From Halieaceae bacterium (GTDB lineage Bacteria; Pseudomonadota; Gammaproteobacteria; Pseudomonadales; Halieaceae): a stretch of DNA of 5,946 nt. This document shows, one piece after another, positions 4,647 to 5,946 of this stretch. The notes beneath the pieces were generated by a model. It saw nothing but the letters and a program-made list of their open reading frames with translations. It ran no database searches and was not told the DNA's origin. A program made the position numbers and the translations under genes. Each line of letters starts with the position of its first letter. Position 1 is the stretch's first letter. The stretch covers positions 1 through 5,946 of the forward strand of contig QXYP01000218.1 of NCBI GenBank assembly GCA_009886815.1, in the 5' to 3' direction.

Positions 4647-5946
4647 TTATGGAAGGGCTTGTTCGGCGGCGTGCCATTCACCGCCTTGAGCGTTGCGTTC
4701 AAACAATTGCCAAGCCTCATCAATCAGGTATGTGTGCAGGGCCTCGACTTGATTGGCATTTAGTAAGTCAGAAAAGGCACCCATGCCGCGTTCCGCCAGT
4801 GTGCCTTCGAGCACGATCTGTGCGAATGCCTCGTGGGTGTCGGCGCTCATGCGTCGCAGATCGGGTATGCCTGCACCGCGACCGTCGATATTGGCGTGGC
4901 ACTTAGCGCAGTTACGTAAAAAGAGTGATTCACCCTCCGCTATTTGTAGGGGCGTGCCGCGGCGAGGGATCTCAGGAGGCGCTTTGCTGATTTTTGCATA
5001 AAGTATTTCTGGTCGTTTTGGAACTTCCCCTCCGTTTAACTTGAAGGCAACCAGTCGTCCAGCGTTTCCGTAAGAGTAAGCAGCCATGCCCGGCACGTAG
5101 TCGTTGCCGTTGCCACCACCAACCCCTGTCAATATAGCGATGTACTGAACGCCATTTACGCTGTAACTCATGGGAGCGGCCATCATGCTCGAGCCTACAG
5201 ATATTTGATGCAGTGTTTCACCCGTGTCTGCATCCAAAGCGACAAGCTCGCCAGTACCGCGCCCTTGAAATACCAGATGACTGGCGGTGCTCAGTACGCC
5301 GCCACCGTTCCAGAATGCGTTCATATTGCCAACCCAGGGCCCTGAAGTTTCTCGTTCCCAGACAAGAGCCTGCCGTACTGGGTCCCAAGCCCTCAAAAAA
5401 CCCCTTAGGGTCGTGTCAGGTTGCCCTGCACTTAAAACCTCAATTGAGGGAAGTGTTTTGGCCAGCGCGCTGTCTAAGCCCCATTCTCCGGGCGTAGTAA
5501 AAATATATTGCGAGTGGCTATTCAGGCCACCCTGTTGGTAGGTAAACGATTCCTCTGGCATGGTCCAAATGGCGCCGGCTTCTTTTACCGGAATATAGAC
5601 AAGCCCGCTTTGGGGGTTGTAAGACATAGGCTGCCAGTTATGCGCCCCTTGGGGGCCGGGAAATATGAGTTTAGGCTCGTCAAAATATTCAGCCTGCTCG
5701 GTTTCTACCGGGCGCCCGGTATCGAGATCAATATGGCTGGCCCAGTTAACTTGTGCGTAGGGTTCAGCCGAGATCAACTCCCCGGTCATGCGATCTAAAA
5801 CGTAGAAAAAACCATTTTTAGGGGCCTGCATGAGAACCTGTCGGGTTCTACCTTCAATTTCAAGATTTGCCAGAATGATCTTTTGAGTAGCGGTAAAGTC
5901 CCAGTTGTCACCAGGGGTTGTTTGGTAGTGCCATACCAGCTGTCCG
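4647..5946 (-). CDS. PQQ-dependent quinohemoprotein alcohol dehydrogenase, C-terminal part (start outside window)
   Basis: The visible 432 residues are the C-terminal part of a type II quinohemoprotein alcohol dehydrogenase. The frame stays open to the window edge and the residues there (WHYQTTPGDNWDFTATQ) are the family's conserved active-site segment; its Asp16 is probably the catalytic base. The ATG at 5831 is therefore internal (VLMQAPKNGFFYVLDR). Further marks are GAHNWQPMSYNPQSGLVYIP (about 100-119) and propeller-blade repeats of the form A-W-D-P-x(5)-W-E and A-L-D-A-D-T-G. The C-terminal cytochrome c domain has the heme site CAKCH (Cys346, Cys349, His350) and a likely axial Met388 in GMGAF. 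Such enzymes oxidise alcohols in the periplasm using PQQ and calcium and pass electrons through their own heme to a cytochrome or azurin. The signal peptide, the vicinal disulfide and most of the PQQ pocket lie upstream and cannot be checked. Substrate range is not readable from this part. Confidence 0.95.
   Translation of the reverse strand, partial: GQLVWHYQTTPGDNWDFTATQKIILANLEIEGRTRQVLMQAPKNGFFYVLDRMTGELISAEPYAQVNWASHIDLDTGRPVETEQAEYFDEPKLIFPGPQGAHNWQPMSYNPQSGLVYIPVKEAGAIWTMPEESFTYQQGGLNSHSQYIFTTPGEWGLDSALAKTLPSIEVLSAGQPDTTLRGFLRAWDPVRQALVWERETSGPWVGNMNAFWNGGGVLSTASHLVFQGRGTGELVALDADTGETLHQISVGSSMMAAPMSYSVNGVQYIAILTGVGGGNGNDYVPGMAAYSYGNAGRLVAFKLNGGEVPKRPEILYAKISKAPPEIPRRGTPLQIAEGESLFLRNCAKCHANIDGRGAGIPDLRRMSADTHEAFAQIVLEGTLAERGMGAFSDLLNANQVEALHTYLIDEAWQLFERNAQGGEWHAAEQALP
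5706..5721. repeat. 16-bp perfect palindrome inside the alcohol dehydrogenase gene
   Basis: TACCGGGCGCCCGGTA is its own reverse complement and encodes part of the D-T-G-R-P-V segment. It is G+C-rich and could fold into a strong stem in RNA or DNA. Since it lies within conserved coding sequence it may be simple coincidence of codon choice. Confidence 0.5.

Noticed and set aside
4647..5831. ATG at 5831 as the start of the PQQ alcohol dehydrogenase
   Set aside because: The frame continues upstream to the window edge with clearly conserved family sequence (WHYQTTPGDNWDFTATQ), so this Met is internal and the gene is simply cut by the window.

Overview
The window reads as ordinary chromosomal DNA from a free-living, probably marine, gammaproteobacterium. 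This is an inference from the type of PQQ alcohol dehydrogenase, the YfgD-like ArsC, the long-form MetY and the moderate G+C; no rRNA or other marker gene is present. Every gene I can support lies on the minus strand, so transcription runs from high to low coordinates. No RNA gene, insertion sequence, CRISPR array, phage gene or attachment site is visible.

In transcription order: (1) 5946-4647 is the 3' part of a quinohemoprotein (PQQ plus heme c) alcohol dehydrogenase whose start lies beyond the window. (2) 4646-3868 is mostly non-coding but holds a small, very basic 67-residue ORF (4389-4186) and a candidate promoter (3960-3931). (3) 3867-3103 encodes a secreted 254-residue protein of unknown function made of two tandem, cysteine-bounded repeats. 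It is closed by a clear intrinsic terminator (3079-3051). (4) 2791-687 is a two-gene unit: metY (O-acetylhomoserine sulfhydrylase) overlapping an alpha/beta hydrolase by four bases. (5) 570-220 is an ArsC/YfgD-family arsenate reductase-like protein. (6) 154-1 is the N-terminal end of a TetR-family regulator that runs off the window.

Functionally the window is a mix: periplasmic alcohol oxidation feeding the respiratory chain, an exported protein of unknown role, sulfur assimilation into homocysteine/methionine with a coupled hydrolase, and a thiol-dependent reductase-like protein. Only metY and the hydrolase show sequence evidence of being expressed together. I found no convincing new multi-gene system. 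The most interesting items are the internally duplicated exported protein, the small basic ORF and the metY-hydrolase coupling.
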